Origin: Mycolicibacterium cosmeticum
Lineage (GTDB): Bacteria > Actinomycetota > Actinomycetes > Mycobacteriales > Mycobacteriaceae
DNA length: 64,000 bases
Reading direction: 5' to 3'
Assembly (NCBI RefSeq): GCF_000613185.1
Contig: NZ_CCBB010000001.1
Span: forward strand, 682,001 to 746,000
Shown: in pieces, positions 28,309 through 38,705 of the stretch
Position numbering within the stretch: the first letter of the stretch is position 1
How the letters are laid out: each line of letters begins with the position of its first letter
Program-made: the position numbers and the translations under genes
Notes under the pieces: model-generated
The model's input: the letters and a program-made list of their open reading frames with translations, nothing else
Database searches by the model: none
What the model was told of the DNA's origin: nothing

Positions 28309-31300
28309 TCAAACCGCGCCGCCCGGGGGGCCTGCCGGCCGGGCCGCGGCGCGGCGACGGGGTCGCCTGCCGGCCGGGGTGGCCGCCTCGGCCGCCGGCT
28401 GGTGCGCGACGATGCCCTGGTCAGCCGGGGTGCCGTCGTCCGAGTCGTCATCCTCGGAGTCGTCCGAGTCCTCGGTGTCGTCGTCCGAGTCGTCCTCGTC
28501 GTCGTAATCCGAGTCGTCGGAATCCTCGTCATCGAACTCGTCGTCGGAGTCCTCGTCGTCCGAGTCCTCGTCATCCGAGTCTTCGTCATCGGAGTCCTCG
28601 TCGAACTCGTCGTCGTCTTCGTCCTCGTCGTCGTCATCATCGATGACGTCGATGACGTCGGCTTCGTCCTCGTCGGATTCGTCGGATTCGTCGAACTCGT
28701 CTTCGACGTCGTCGTCGTCGATGCCGTTGGCGTCCTCGGTGCCATCGGCCGCCGTCAGGTCGTCGTCGGCCTCGGTGACGGTCTGGGTCTCGTCCTCGCC
28801 GGCCTCGACCTGAAGGGCCTCGACGTCCTCGTCATCCTCGTGCTTGCCGTTGGCCGCGGCCATCGCCTTGAACATCGGGTGCTCACCGGCGGCGTGCGCG
28901 GGCACCTTCGCCACCTGCACCTCTTCGGGCTTGGCGCCCTTCTTGCCGCGCTTGCCGCGCCGTCCGCCACCGCCGCCGGCGCCTCCGCCGGATTCGGCCT
29001 TACGGGCGACCGCCTGCGCGGTGTCCACCGGATCGACATGCAAGACGATGCCCCGGCCCGCGCAGTGCGTGCACGTGGTCGAGAAGGCCTCGACGAGCCC
29101 CGTGCCCAAGCGCTTGCGCGTCAGCTGGACCAGGCCCAGCGAGGTCACCTCCGACACCTGATGCCGGGTGCGGTCACGGGCCAGCGCCTCGGTGAGCCGC
29201 CGCAGCACCAGATCCCGGTTGGACTCCAGCACCATGTCGATGAAGTCGATGACCACGATGCCGCCGATATCGCGCAGCCGCAGCTGGCGCACGATCTCCT
29301 CGGCCGCCTCGAGGTTGTTCTTGGTGACCGTCTGCTCCAGGTTGCCGCCGGCCCCGGTGAACTTCCCGGTGTTGACGTCCACGACCGTCATCGCTTCGGT
29401 GCGGTCGATCACCAAGGTGCCGCCCGACGGCAGCCACACCTTGCGGTCCAGCGCCTTGGCCAGCTGCTCGTCGATGCGGTGCACCGCGAAAACGTCCGGC
29501 CCGTCGGGCGTGTTGGGCTCGTACTTGGTCATCCGCGACACGAGTTCGGGGGCGACCGAGTTCACGTACCCGTTGATGGTGTTCCAGGCTTCGTCGCCGG
29601 ACACGATCAAACCGGAGAAGTCCTCGTTGAACAGGTCGCGGATCACCTTGACCAGCACGTCGGGCTCTTCGTAGAGCGCGATCGCGGCGCCGGCCTTCTT
29701 CGCGGTGGTCTCGGTGGCCTTGGCCTCGATCTCGGTCCAGCGCTTCTGCAGCCGCTCGACGTCGGCGCGGATGTCCTCTTCCTTGACGCCCTCGGATGCC
29801 GTGCGGATGATCACGCCGGCACCGGCGGGCACCACCTCCCGCAGGATCTCCTTGAGCCGCTGCCGCTCGGTGTCGGGCAGCTTGCGGCTGATCCCGGTCG
29901 ACGACGCGCCCGGCACGTACACCAGGTACCGCCCGGCCAGCGAGATCTGCGTGGTGAGCCGGGCGCCCTTGTGCCCGACCGGGTCCTTGCTGACCTGCAC
30001 GACGACGTAGTCGCCGGGTTTGAGCGCCTGCTCGATCTTTCGGTTGTTCCCCCCGAGGCCGGCGGCCTCCCAGTTGACCTCACCGGCGTAGAGCACACCG
30101 TTGCGGCCCCGCCCGATGTCGACGAACGCGGCCTCCATCGACGGCAGCACGTTCTGCACGATGCCCAGGTAGATGTTGCCGACGAGCGATGCCGACGCCG
30201 CCGAGGTCACGAAATGCTCGACCACGACCCCGTCTTCGAGCACCGCGATCTGGGTGTAGCGGGCACCCTCGTGCGGCGGCTCGGTACGGATCTTGTCCCG
30301 CACGATCATCGTGCGCTCGACCGCCTCCCGACGGGCCAGGAACTCGGCCTCGCTCAGGATGGGCGGACGGCGGCGACCGGCGTCACGGCCATCCCGGCGG
30401 CGCTGCCGTTTGGCCTCCAGCCGCGTCGATCCGCTGATGCCCTGGATCTCGTCGGGGTCCTTGCCGGACTTGCCGGACCGTTCCCGCGGCGCCCGCTCGT
30501 GCACCACGGTGTTCGGCGGATCGTCCGGCGAACCCTCGTCGGAATCGCCGTTGTCGCCGTTGCCGGTCTTGCGCCGGCGCCGACGGCGCCGCCGGCGGCT
30601 GCCACCCTCGGCGCTGCCCGCCTCGTCACCGTTCTCGTCGTCGGTGTCCTCGGCGTCGTCGGTGTCGTCACCCTCGGCCTGCTCGCCGGTGTCCGCACCG
30701 CCCTCGGCATCGGCGTCCTCACCGGCGTCATCGGCGTTCTGCTCACCGCGGCCACGGCCACGGCCACGGCGTCCGCGCCGGCGCCGGCGGGCCGCCGGTC
30801 GATCGGCCTGCCCTTCCTCGCCGTCGGCCTCGGCGTCGGCATCGTCGACGTCGTCGCCCTCATCGGTGTCGTCGCTCTCGTCGGCGGCGGCCACCCGCGG
30901 CTGGAACTCGACCGGCTGCGGTGCGACGAACAGCGGCAGGTAGGGCGCCGGCTCGACCTCGGCGCGCGGGCTGAGCTCGCTGGCGACCTCGAGTTCGAAC
31001 GCGTGCGGGGTTTCCAACAACAGGCGGGATTCGGGCTCGGCGGTCACCACTTCGACGGCCTCGGCCACCTCGGCCGGCTCGACCGACCCGGTGGGAACCG
31101 GCGGCTCGTCGGGCTGGGAATCTGCGGCTGCGCTGGCCTCGACCGCCTCGGCGGTCACCACGTCGACCGCTTCGGCCACCTCGGCCGGCTCGACCGACCC
31201 GGTGGGAACCGGTGGCTCGGATTCGGCAGCCTCGGCGGCGGTCAGCAGGTCACGGACGCGCTCGGCCTCGGCCTTGTCGACCGTGGAGTGGGGGCTGCGC

Positions 31301-31449
31301 GCCCGACCGTCCAGCTCGGCGAGCACATCGACGATGCGCTTGCTGGTGGTGCCCAGCACGCGGGCCAGCGAGTGGACTCTCAGCTTCGCCGGCAGTTCCT
31401 CTTGCTGCGCTGGTTGGGAAAGGTCTTGGGTATGGGCATCTTCGGCCAC
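28309..31449 (-). CDS. rne: Ribonuclease E/G
   Basis: A 1046-residue RNase E. An N-terminal IF2_N-like helix bundle (about residues 22-70) is followed by acidic and Arg-rich low-complexity blocks. The S1/catalytic core (about 360-830) has Arg-Asn-Gly-Val-Leu-Tyr-Ala-Gly-Glu-Val-Asn, the DNase-I-like Val-Asp-Val-Asn-Thr-Gly-Lys and Asp-Phe-Ile-Asp-Met acidic residues, and the zinc-link Cys-Thr-His-Cys. A long, extremely acidic tail then ends in an Arg/Pro-rich segment. The GTG at 31449 follows GAGGAG. It is longer than the M. tuberculosis enzyme (about 950 residues as I recall) because of the flanking disordered regions. Confidence 0.95.
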   Translation of the reverse strand: MAEDAHTQDLSQPAQQEELPAKLRVHSLARVLGTTSKRIVDVLAELDGRARSPHSTVDKAEAERVRDLLTAAEAAESEPPVPTGSVEPAEVAEAVDVVTAEAVEASAAADSQPDEPPVPTGSVEPAEVAEAVEVVTAEPESRLLLETPHAFELEVASELSPRAEVEPAPYLPLFVAPQPVEFQPRVAAADESDDTDEGDDVDDADAEADGEEGQADRPAARRRRRGRRGRGRGRGEQNADDAGEDADAEGGADTGEQAEGDDTDDAEDTDDENGDEAGSAEGGSRRRRRRRRRKTGNGDNGDSDEGSPDDPPNTVVHERAPRERSGKSGKDPDEIQGISGSTRLEAKRQRRRDGRDAGRRRPPILSEAEFLARREAVERTMIVRDKIRTEPPHEGARYTQIAVLEDGVVVEHFVTSAASASLVGNIYLGIVQNVLPSMEAAFVDIGRGRNGVLYAGEVNWEAAGLGGNNRKIEQALKPGDYVVVQVSKDPVGHKGARLTTQISLAGRYLVYVPGASSTGISRKLPDTERQRLKEILREVVPAGAGVIIRTASEGVKEEDIRADVERLQKRWTEIEAKATETTAKKAGAAIALYEEPDVLVKVIRDLFNEDFSGLIVSGDEAWNTINGYVNSVAPELVSRMTKYEPNTPDGPDVFAVHRIDEQLAKALDRKVWLPSGGTLVIDRTEAMTVVDVNTGKFTGAGGNLEQTVTKNNLEAAEEIVRQLRLRDIGGIVVIDFIDMVLESNRDLVLRRLTEALARDRTRHQVSEVTSLGLVQLTRKRLGTGLVEAFSTTCTHCAGRGIVLHVDPVDTAQAVARKAESGGGAGGGGGRRGKRGKKGAKPEEVQVAKVPAHAAGEHPMFKAMAAANGKHEDDEDVEALQVEAGEDETQTVTEADDDLTAADGTEDANGIDDDDVEDEFDESDESDEDEADVIDVIDDDDDEDEDDDEFDEDSDDEDSDDEDSDDEDSDDEFDDEDSDDSDYDDEDDSDDDTEDSDDSEDDDSDDGTPADQGIVAHQPAAEAATPAGRRPRRRAAARPAGPPGGAV
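28534..28606 (-). repeat. Acidic pentapeptide repeat in the RNase E C-terminal tail
   Basis: About five tandem units of Glu-Asp-Ser-Asp-Asp (15-nt period with synonymous changes) sit inside a 100-residue acidic block. Codon variation between units suggests an older repeat rather than a recent slippage event. Confidence 0.85.
31036..31218 (-). repeat. 111-nt tandem duplication in the RNase E N-terminal linker
   Basis: Two copies (starting 31036 and 31147, near-identical over about 72 nt) each encode Pro-Pro-Val-Pro-Thr-Gly-Ser-Val-Glu-Pro-Ala-Glu-Val-Ala-Glu-Ala-Val followed by Val-Val-Thr-Ala-Glu. The duplication is in frame and lies in the disordered linker between the IF2_N-like domain and the catalytic core. 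Confidence 0.85.
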
Positions 31450-31743
31450 GTATTCTCCTCAAGCCCCCGGGCGCGTCAGTTCGACGCGGCCACGCGAGGG
31501 CTTCCGCTATGGATCCGGGACACTTCCCCCGGACTTGTCATGGTCTCGCCCCGAGCGGTTCGGGATGAACCCACTCGGTGCCTGGCTGAATGATGGCTGG
31601 ACGGTCGGCGCCGCACCGCTTGTGGCGATGGTCGCGCTCGTCGAAGTCTTCATCCGGGAGGCCGGCCCCGTTGTGGCGCCGGTCTCCCACGGCCAGTATC
31701 CCATACCGCGGGCCGGAATCTGACGAAGCGGCCGAACGGCGAG
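31450..31743 (-). promoter_or_regulatory. rne upstream region, probable long 5' leader
   Basis: This 294-nt gap between ndk and the rne start holds no convincing gene. On the minus strand a TATGGGATACT stretch (about 31697-31707) resembles -10 sequence and would give a leader of some 240 nt. Long rne leaders mediate autoregulation in E. coli; here that is only an analogy. No clear terminator follows ndk's operon neighbour. Confidence 0.35.
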
Positions 31744-32163
31744 CTAAGCGCCTGCCAAGCCCGGGAACCAGAGGGCGATTTCCCGGGCCGCCGACTCCGG
31801 CGAATCCGAGCCGTGGACCAGGTTGTCCTGGGTGACCAGGGCCAGGTCGCCACGGATGGTGCCTGGCGTGGCCTTCTCCACCGGATCGGTGCCGCCGGCG
31901 ATCTGGCGGAACGCGGCGATCGCCCGCGGTCCCTCGACCACGGCCGCCACCACGGGCCCGGAGGTGATGAACTCCAGCAACGAGCCGAAGAACGGCTTAC
32001 CGTCGTGCTCGGCGTAATGCTGGCGAGCCAGCTCGTCGCTGACGACCTTCAGTTCCAGAGCCGCGAACGTCAGGCCCTTGCGCTCGATCCGGCTGACAAT
32101 CTCACCGATCAGGTGCCGCTGGACGCCGTCGGGCTTGATCAGAACAAGGGTGCGCTCAGTCAC
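31744..32163 (-). CDS. ndk: Nucleoside diphosphate kinase
   Basis: A 139-residue kinase that balances nucleoside triphosphates. The start is [12 protein letters not shown] after a GTG at 32163. The phospho-histidine lies in Asn-Leu-Val-His-Gly-Ser-Asp-Ser, and Arg-Gly-Asp-Leu-Ala is present. Upstream open sequence is not part of the family. It is 37 nt downstream of the DUF4233 gene, in the valS-folC-DUF4233-ndk run. Confidence 0.97.
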   Translation of the reverse strand: MTERTLVLIKPDGVQRHLIGEIVSRIERKGLTFAALELKVVSDELARQHYAEHDGKPFFGSLLEFITSGPVVAAVVEGPRAIAAFRQIAGGTDPVEKATPGTIRGDLALVTQDNLVHGSDSPESAAREIALWFPGLAGA

Positions 32164-32200
32164 GGCGGACAGCGTACCGGTCGGTAATCGATCCGGGAAA

Positions 32201-32590
32201 TCAGTCCGCGGCACCCTCGTCGCGGGGGCGTTGACCAGGCAAAAGGCCGCGTTCCTGGCGGCGCTTGACCTCACCACGCAAGAAGATCAACAACGCCCAG
32301 ACCAACGCGAACACCACCCCGATGAAGCCGATGCCCCAGTGGATGAACGCCCCGCCGACGAGCACCAGCTGCACGCCGAAATTGATCCAGATGGCGCCCG
32401 GCCGGCCCTGGATCCCCGACAGCAGCACCAACAGCACCGTCATGCCGATCAGGAACCCGCCGGACACCCACGTCAGGCCGCCGGTACCGAACGACACCAC
32501 CGGCAGCGCCAGCAGCACGACGATCGCCTCCAGGATCAGCGTGCCGGCCATCACGCCGCGGAAGCTCTTCCACGGATCGGGGGCGCTCAT
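32201..32590 (-). CDS. DUF4233 membrane protein
   Basis: A 129-residue protein with four hydrophobic helices and a basic C-terminus (Lys-Arg-Arg-Gln-Glu-Arg). It matches the DUF4233 family found in actinobacteria directly after folC (Rv2446c position). The ATG shares ATGA with the folC stop, indicating coupled translation. Function is unknown. Confidence 0.85.
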   Translation of the reverse strand: MSAPDPWKSFRGVMAGTLILEAIVVLLALPVVSFGTGGLTWVSGGFLIGMTVLLVLLSGIQGRPGAIWINFGVQLVLVGGAFIHWGIGFIGVVFALVWALLIFLRGEVKRRQERGLLPGQRPRDEGAAD

Positions 32591-33993
32591 GCGGGATCCC
32601 GCCCGAACAAGGTCCGCGCGGCGCCCGCCGTCACCACCGAACCGGTGATGACGATGCCGCTGCCGGACAGCCCTTCGCCGCCGCTGGACTCCTCCACCGC
32701 CGCGATGGCCGTCTCGATCGCGTCGGGCAGGGTCGCGGCCGTGATGACGCGCTCCGGGCCGAACCGTTCCTCCGCGCGCAGCGCGAGCTCCTCGACGCTC
32801 ATGGCGCGCGGCGAACCGTTGTGCGTGACGACGATCTGGTCGAACGCGGGTTCCAGTGCGGTCAGGATGCCGTCGACGTCCTTGTCCCCCATCACCGACA
32901 CCACGCCGACGAGATAGCGGAAGTCGAACTCCTCGGCCAGCGCGGCGGTCAGCGCGGTGGCACCGGCCGGATTGTGCGCGGCGTCCAGGAAGACCGTGGG
33001 CGCGTTGCGCACCCGCTCCAGCCGGCCGGGACTGGCCGCGGCGGCGAATCCCGCGCGGACGGCGTCGATGTCGAGTTGGCGTTGCGCGCCCGCTCCGAAG
33101 AACGCCTCGACGGCGGCCAGCGCGAGAACGGCGTTGTGCGCCTGATGCTCACCGTGCAACGGCAGGAAGATGTCGTCGTACGTCCCGCCCAGCCCCTGCA
33201 GGGACAGCACCTGGCCGCCGATGGCGATCTGGCGGCCGAGCACCGCGAACTCCGAATCCTCCCGGGCCACCGCGGCGTCGGCCGTCACGGCTTGGGCCAG
33301 CAGCACTTCCATCGCCTCTGCCGGCTGGCGGCCGATCACCGCGACCGTGTCGGTGGGCACCAGGTCATCGGCCTGCTTGGTGATGATGCCGGCCTTCTCT
33401 CCCGCGATCTGGGCGATGGTGTCGCCCAGGAACTCGGTGTGGTCCATGCCGATCGGGGTGATGACCGCGACCGGCGCGTTGACCACGTTGGTGGCATCCC
33501 ACCGGCCGCCGAGGCCGGTTTCGACCACCGCGACGTCGACGGGCGCATCGGCGAAGGCCGCGAATGCCATCACGGTGAGCACCTCGAACTTGCTCATTTT
33601 CGGCCCGCCGGCCGCTTCGGATTGCGCGTCGACGAGCTCGACGAACGGTTCGATCTCACGGTAGGTGGCGACGTATTGCGCTGGGCTGATGGGCTTTCCG
33701 TCGATCGAGATGCGTTCGACGGCCGACTGCAGGTGCGGGCTGGTGGTCCGCCCGGTGCGCCGGTGCAGCGCGGTCAGCAGGGCATCGACCATCCGCGCGA
33801 CCGACGTCTTGCCGTTGGTGCCGGCGATGTGGATCGACGGATAGCTGCGCTGCGGCGAACCGAGCAGTTCCAGCAGCGCCTCGACACGCGCGGTGCTCGG
33901 CTCGATCTTGGTTTCCGGCCACCGCTGGTCGAGCAGGTGCTCGACCTGCAGCAGCGCCGCAATCTCGTCCGGGGTGGGCTCCGGATTGCTCAT
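32587..33993 (-). CDS. folC: Folylpolyglutamate synthase/dihydrofolate synthase
   Basis: A 468-residue Mur-ligase-family enzyme adding glutamate to folates. It has the P-loop Gly-Thr-Asn-Gly-Lys-Thr-Ser (residues 58-64), [16 protein letters not shown] and Asp-Ala-Ala-His-Asn-Pro. It overlaps valS upstream and DUF4233 downstream by 4 nt each (ATGA), so the three are one translational unit. Confidence 0.96.
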   Translation of the reverse strand: MSNPEPTPDEIAALLQVEHLLDQRWPETKIEPSTARVEALLELLGSPQRSYPSIHIAGTNGKTSVARMVDALLTALHRRTGRTTSPHLQSAVERISIDGKPISPAQYVATYREIEPFVELVDAQSEAAGGPKMSKFEVLTVMAFAAFADAPVDVAVVETGLGGRWDATNVVNAPVAVITPIGMDHTEFLGDTIAQIAGEKAGIITKQADDLVPTDTVAVIGRQPAEAMEVLLAQAVTADAAVAREDSEFAVLGRQIAIGGQVLSLQGLGGTYDDIFLPLHGEHQAHNAVLALAAVEAFFGAGAQRQLDIDAVRAGFAAAASPGRLERVRNAPTVFLDAAHNPAGATALTAALAEEFDFRYLVGVVSVMGDKDVDGILTALEPAFDQIVVTHNGSPRAMSVEELALRAEERFGPERVITAATLPDAIETAIAAVEESSGGEGLSGSGIVITGSVVTAGAARTLFGRDPA

Positions 33994-36626
33994 CGCAACC
34001 CGGCGAGCCGCGCCGTGATCCGCTCGACCTCTTCCTGCGCCAGCTGACGACGGGCCTTGATCTTGTCGACGACGGCCTCGGGCGCCTTGGCCAGGAACTC
34101 GGCGTTGCCGAGTTTGCCCGTGGTTTGCGCCAATTCCTTCTCCGCCGCGGCCAGGTCCTTTTCCAGACGGCGCCGTTCGGCGGCGACGTCGACGGTGCCG
34201 GAGGTGTCCACCTCGACCACCACGGTGCCCTCGGTCAGGCGCACCTCGACCGATGCCGAGGCGGTGAAACCGTCGGCCGGTTCGGTGAGCCAGGCCAGCG
34301 CGGTGACCGCGGGCAGCTGCGATTCCACGTCGGCGGCGTCCAGGCCGCTGAGCCGGGCCGGCACCCGCTGCCGGTCGGCCAGGCCCTGGTCGCTGCGGAA
34401 CCGGCGCACCTCGGTGACCAGCTTCTGCATGTCGGTGATGCGCCGGGTGGCGACCGCATCCGGCGCGAAGCCCGATGGCTCGGGCCAGTCGGCGACGACG
34501 ATCGACTCACCACCGGTGAGCGTCTTCCACAGCGTCTCGGTAACGAACGGCATCACCGGGTGCAGCAGTTTGAGCAGCGTGTCCAGCACCGCGGCGAGCA
34601 CTGCTGTGGTGTGCGAAAGACCCTGTGAGATCTGGACTTTCGCCAGCTCGACATACCAGTCGCAGAACTCGTCCCAGGCGAAGTGGTACAGCGCCTCGCA
34701 GGCACGGCTGAACTCGTAGCTCTCGAATGCCGCGTCCGCCTCGGCGCGCACCTCGTCGAGCCGGCCCAGGATCCAGCGGTCGGCGTCGGTCAATTCACCG
34801 GCCGCCGGCAACGGTGCCGGTGCCGCGCCGTTCATCAGCGCGAACTTGGTGGCGTTGAACAGCTTGGTGGCGAAATTGCGGGACGCGCGCGCGTGGTCCT
34901 CACCGATGGACAGGTCACCGCCGGGACTGGCCCCACGGGCAAGGGTGAAGCGCAGCGCGTCGGCACCGAACTTCTCCACCCAGTCCAGCGGGTCGATGCC
35001 GTTGCCCTTGGACTTGCTCATCTTGCGACCGAATTCGTCGCGAATCAGGCCGTGCAGGAACACATTCCGGAACGGAACGGAACCGGCGCCGATCGCGTCG
35101 TCGCCGGCGACGAAGGTGCCGAACATCATCATCCGGGCCACCCAGAAGAACAGGATGTCGTAGCCGGTGACCAGCACGCTGGTCGGATAGAACTTCTCCA
35201 GCTCCGGGGTGCGCTCGGGCCAGCCCATCGTGGAGAACGGCCACAGCGCCGAGGAGAACCAGGTGTCGAGCACGTCGGGGTCCTGCACCCAACCCTCGGG
35301 CGGGGTCTCGTCGGGCCCCAGGCACACCTGCTGGCCGTCGGGGCCGTGCCAGATCGGGATGCGATGCCCCCACCACAGCTGGCGCGAGATGCACCAGTCG
35401 TGCATGTTGTCCACCCAGGCGAACCAGCGCGGTTCCAGGCTGGCCGGGTGGATCACGGTGTCACCACCACGCACCGCGTCACCGGCAGCCTTGGCCAGCG
35501 ATTCGACCTTGACCCACCACTGCAGACTCAGCCGCGGCTCGATCGGTTCGCCGCTGCGCTCGGAATGCCCGACGCTGTGCAGGTAGGGCCGCTTCTCGGC
35601 GACGATGCGGCCCTGCGCGGCCAGCGCCTCGCGCACCGCCACCCGGGCCTCGAACCGGTCCATGCCGTCGAATTGCGTTCCGGTGCCGGTGATCGCACCC
35701 GTGATGTCGAGGATCGACGGCATCGGCAGGTTGTGCCGGACGCCGATCTCGAAGTCGTTCGGGTCGTGCGCGGGCGTGACTTTGACTGCGCCGGTACCGA
35801 ATTCGGGGTCGACGTGCTCGTCGGCGACGATGACGATATCGCGATCGAGGAAGGGGTGCGGCAGGGTCTTGCCGACCAGGGCGCGGTAGCGCTCGTCGTC
35901 GGGATGCACCGCGATGGCGGTGTCACCGAGCATGGTCTCCAGCCGGGTGGTGGCCACCACGATATGCGGCTGCGTGTCGTCCATGGAGCCGTACCGGAAG
36001 GAGACCAGCTCGCCCTCGACGTCCTCGTACTTGACCTCGAGATCGCTGATCGCGGTCCGCAGCACCGGTGACCAGTTCACCAGCCGCTCGGCCTGGTAGA
36101 TCAGCCCGGCGTCGTAGAGCCGCTTGAAGATGGTGCGGACGGCGCGGGACAGGCCCTCGTCCATGGTGAAGCGGTCGCGGCTCCAGTCCACCCCGTCGCC
36201 GAGCCGGCGCATCTGCCCGCCGATGGTGCCGCCGGATTCACGCTTCCAGTCCCACACCTTCTCGATGAACAGCTCGCGACCGAAGTCCTCTTTGGTCTTG
36301 CCGTCGACGGCGAGCTGCTTTTCCACCACCGACTGCGTGGCGATGCCGGCGTGGTCCATGCCGGGCAGCCACAGCACCTCGTACCCCTGCATGCGCTTGC
36401 GCCGGGTCAGCGCGTCCATCAGGGTGTGGTCCAGGGCGTGGCCCATGTGCAGGCTGCCCGTCACGTTGGGGGGCGGCAGCACGATCGAGTACGGCGGCTT
36501 GGTGCTCGACGGGTCGGCGGTGAAGTAGCCGGCGTCGACCCAACCCTGATACAGCTCGCTCTCTACCGCACCCGGCTCCCAGGACTTGGGCAGGGCATCG
36601 GCGCGCGAGGAAGGGCTGGCAGTCAC
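33990..36626 (-). CDS. valS: Valyl-tRNA synthetase
   Basis: An 878-residue class I synthetase. The HIGH-type motif [12 protein letters not shown] lies at 52-63. A large editing insertion follows, then Lys-Met-Ser-Lys-Ser-Lys-Gly, an anticodon-binding domain, and a C-terminal coiled-coil arm rich in Arg, Glu and Ala, as usual for ValRS. The start is GTG 36626. It heads the valS-folC-DUF4233-ndk run. I saw no T-box, and none is expected in this group for valS. Confidence 0.97.
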   Translation of the reverse strand: MTASPSSRADALPKSWEPGAVESELYQGWVDAGYFTADPSSTKPPYSIVLPPPNVTGSLHMGHALDHTLMDALTRRKRMQGYEVLWLPGMDHAGIATQSVVEKQLAVDGKTKEDFGRELFIEKVWDWKRESGGTIGGQMRRLGDGVDWSRDRFTMDEGLSRAVRTIFKRLYDAGLIYQAERLVNWSPVLRTAISDLEVKYEDVEGELVSFRYGSMDDTQPHIVVATTRLETMLGDTAIAVHPDDERYRALVGKTLPHPFLDRDIVIVADEHVDPEFGTGAVKVTPAHDPNDFEIGVRHNLPMPSILDITGAITGTGTQFDGMDRFEARVAVREALAAQGRIVAEKRPYLHSVGHSERSGEPIEPRLSLQWWVKVESLAKAAGDAVRGGDTVIHPASLEPRWFAWVDNMHDWCISRQLWWGHRIPIWHGPDGQQVCLGPDETPPEGWVQDPDVLDTWFSSALWPFSTMGWPERTPELEKFYPTSVLVTGYDILFFWVARMMMFGTFVAGDDAIGAGSVPFRNVFLHGLIRDEFGRKMSKSKGNGIDPLDWVEKFGADALRFTLARGASPGGDLSIGEDHARASRNFATKLFNATKFALMNGAAPAPLPAAGELTDADRWILGRLDEVRAEADAAFESYEFSRACEALYHFAWDEFCDWYVELAKVQISQGLSHTTAVLAAVLDTLLKLLHPVMPFVTETLWKTLTGGESIVVADWPEPSGFAPDAVATRRITDMQKLVTEVRRFRSDQGLADRQRVPARLSGLDAADVESQLPAVTALAWLTEPADGFTASASVEVRLTEGTVVVEVDTSGTVDVAAERRRLEKDLAAAEKELAQTTGKLGNAEFLAKAPEAVVDKIKARRQLAQEEVERITARLAGLR

Positions 36627-36683
36627 CGCTCGATTCTAAGGAAACCGGACGAGTGGCCGAACAAGCCCCCGTTCCCGGCGATC

Positions 36684-36724
36684 TGTGGAGCCGTACCCGT
36701 AACCATTACGGGTGCGGCTCCACA
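36684..36724 (-). terminator. Long perfect hairpin after the DUF937 gene
   Basis: The 19-bp arms (36684-36702 and 36706-36724, one G-T wobble) enclose a 3-nt loop. On the minus strand the hairpin starts 2 nt after the DUF937 stop and precedes valS, without a T run. It is probably a mycobacterial non-canonical terminator that separates the DUF937 transcript from valS. Confidence 0.7.
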
Positions 36725-36726
36725 AA

Positions 36727-37347
36727 TCACTTCTTGCCGCCGAGCAGCCCACCCAGGATGTCGCCGATGACGTTCCCCTGATTGCCGCCCTGCCCGCCGG
36801 AGCCGCCGCCGAGCACGCTGCCCAGGATGCTGCCCAGGGGGTTGTTGCCGCCACCGCCGCCGGCGCCGCCGAGGATGCTGCCCAGCACGTCACCCAGCCC
36901 ACCGCCGGAGGACGCGGCCTCGGGCTGCCCCTGGCCGCTCTTCTGGGCGAACTGCTTGCCGATATAGGCCAGCACGATGGGGGCCAGGATCGGCAGCAAC
37001 TGCTTGATCAGGTTGCTCCCCCCGGCGCCGCCGCCCGCCAGCGCGGCCGCGACCTGGCCACTGTCGTTACCGCCGAAGATGTTGGCCACGATGTTGTCGC
37101 CCTCGGCCTGGTCCACCTGGTCGACGCTGACCCCACCGTCGAGCAGGCCGCTGGCACCCTGCGCGGAGACGGCGGACTCCAACTGGCTCGAGTCGATGTC
37201 AGCGGACTGCACGTTGTGCTGCAGGCCGCCGACCAGGGCCGGCACCAGGGTCCGGATGGCGTTGTTCACCTCGCCTTCATCGGCGCCGAGCCGCGAGGCA
37301 ATGTCCTGTACCGGAATCTGCGCGTAAAGATCATCAAGACCGGCCAT
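36727..37347 (-). CDS. DUF937-family protein with Gly-rich C-terminus
   Basis: A 206-residue protein. The N-terminal helical part (Gln-Ile-Pro-Val-Gln-Asp-Ile-Ala-Ser-Arg-Leu-Gly, then Ala-Ile-Arg-Thr-Leu-Val-Pro-Ala-Leu-Val-Gly-Gly-Leu) matches the DUF937 type. A central hydrophobic segment and a Gly/Ser/Asn-rich end follow, with several Gly-Asp/Ser-Ile-Leu-Gly-Gly repeats. The ATG 37347 has AGGTGGGG upstream. No signal peptide is seen. Function is unknown; the Gly-Leu repeats suggest self-association. Confidence 0.78.
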   Translation of the reverse strand: MAGLDDLYAQIPVQDIASRLGADEGEVNNAIRTLVPALVGGLQHNVQSADIDSSQLESAVSAQGASGLLDGGVSVDQVDQAEGDNIVANIFGGNDSGQVAAALAGGGAGGSNLIKQLLPILAPIVLAYIGKQFAQKSGQGQPEAASSGGGLGDVLGSILGGAGGGGGNNPLGSILGSVLGGGSGGQGGNQGNVIGDILGGLLGGKK

Positions 37348-37441
37348 GTCGTCCCCACCTTTATCGCTGGTTGAAGTTCCACCCGCGGTCGACCCTAGCC
37401 GTATTCGGCCCTCGCCCACAGGTGTTCGGCGCTCACCGGTT

Positions 37442-38695
37442 TCAATTCAGCCGGGTGGTCTGCAACGTCACGCCGGCGGCGGGCAACCGGGTGAGCAGCG
37501 CGTCACCCATCGCCGCGGCCGGGGTGAGCACGCCGCGCAGGTCCGAGAGCCGGTCCCGGTCGAGCGCCAGTGCCAGGCCGCTCTCGCCGAGCAGCACCGC
37601 GGTGGCCTTGTAGCCGGGGTCGCCCTGCTGGGCGATGACGGCGCGGTACCGGGCACCGCTGCTGGTGGTGGTGTAGGTCTCGATGCGGTAGTGCCCCTTG
37701 TCCCGGGTCCGTTCACTGGGCCCGCTGCCCGGTTTGGGGGTGATCCGCTCCAGCACCGTCGACGGCACCTTGTCGAGGTACTTCATCCCGAGGCCGAACG
37801 CCGCGGCGTTGACCGCCGTGTCCACCGCGGACGCGACCGGCGCCAGGACCGACGAGCCGGTGCTCATGTGCTCGGCGTACCGGAATTTCCGGCCGTACGC
37901 CCAGTCGAGAAGTGCGTTGCTGCGGCGCACGATTCGCGAGTTGGGTGCCGCCATGGCGAACGCACCGGTCCAGATGCCCGCCAGTTCCGGGGCGATCTGG
38001 ACACCGCGGCGCCAGGGTGTGTCCGATTGGTGGCCGAGCTCGGGTTCGGCGGCGCGGTCGGTGCTCAGCGTGTAGGGATCGAGCATCGCGCGCCGGATGT
38101 CGGGATCGCTTGCGGCAGTGCGGAAGAACTCCACCATCGACGCGACGGTGCCGCCGGAGACCCCGCCGGCGAACCGGCGCAACACCAGGTCGGTGTCGGT
38201 GAGCTCGCCCGAGCCGTCCTCGCGCGAGCGGTGATAGAGCGCATAGACGGTGAGATCGGAAGGGATCGAGTCGAATCCGCAGGAGTGCACGATGCGGGCA
38301 CCGGTGTCGGCGGCCTGCTTGTGGAACTGGTCGGCGCTGTCGCGGATGAAGGGTGTCTCCCCGGTCAGGTCGGCGTAATCGGTTCCGGCTTCCACGCAGG
38401 CCGCCACCAGCGGCAGCCCGTAGCGGGTGTAGGGCCCGACCGTGGTCACCACCACCTGGGTGCGCGCGGCCATCGCCGCCAGCGAGGCCGGAGCGCTCGT
38501 GTCGGCCTCGATGACGGGCCAGGCATGCGCGGGCTCGCCGAGGCTGTCACGCACCGCCCGCACCTTTTCCGCCGACCGGCCGGCCAGGGCGATCCGGGCC
38601 GACGCACCGGCCGTGGCCAGGTATTCCGCGGTGAGTTTGCCGGCGAACCCGGTGGCGCCATAGAGGACGAGGTCGAATTCCCGCTGCGTGGTCAT
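37442..38695 (-). CDS. Saccharopine-dehydrogenase-like (trans-acting enoyl-reductase type) protein
   Basis: A 417-residue NAD(P)-binding protein with Leu-Tyr-Gly-Ala-Thr-Gly-Phe-Ala-Gly-Lys at the N-terminus and Thr-Val-Gly-Pro-Tyr...Gly-Thr-Asp-Tyr-Ala-Asp-Leu-Thr-Gly-Glu. Both are typical of the mycobacterial saccharopine-dehydrogenase-like family that includes the trans-acting enoyl reductase of phthiocerol synthesis. Position matches Rv2449c. True lysine metabolism is unlikely. The start at 38695 is the family start. It lies 10 nt downstream of the peptidase gene. Confidence 0.85.
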   Translation of the reverse strand: MTTQREFDLVLYGATGFAGKLTAEYLATAGASARIALAGRSAEKVRAVRDSLGEPAHAWPVIEADTSAPASLAAMAARTQVVVTTVGPYTRYGLPLVAACVEAGTDYADLTGETPFIRDSADQFHKQAADTGARIVHSCGFDSIPSDLTVYALYHRSREDGSGELTDTDLVLRRFAGGVSGGTVASMVEFFRTAASDPDIRRAMLDPYTLSTDRAAEPELGHQSDTPWRRGVQIAPELAGIWTGAFAMAAPNSRIVRRSNALLDWAYGRKFRYAEHMSTGSSVLAPVASAVDTAVNAAAFGLGMKYLDKVPSTVLERITPKPGSGPSERTRDKGHYRIETYTTTSSGARYRAVIAQQGDPGYKATAVLLGESGLALALDRDRLSDLRGVLTPAAAMGDALLTRLPAAGVTLQTTRLN

Positions 38696-38705
38696 GAGCC
38701 CGAAG

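Noticed and set aside
28534..28606. CRISPR-like short repeats
   Set aside because: The repeats are 15-nt codon repeats within the RNase E acidic tail, with no unique spacers and no cas genes.
28402..31593. Open frame of over 1000 codons on the plus strand opposite rne
   Set aside because: Its sequence is the shadow of RNase E in a GC-rich genome and shows no domain; rne is certain.
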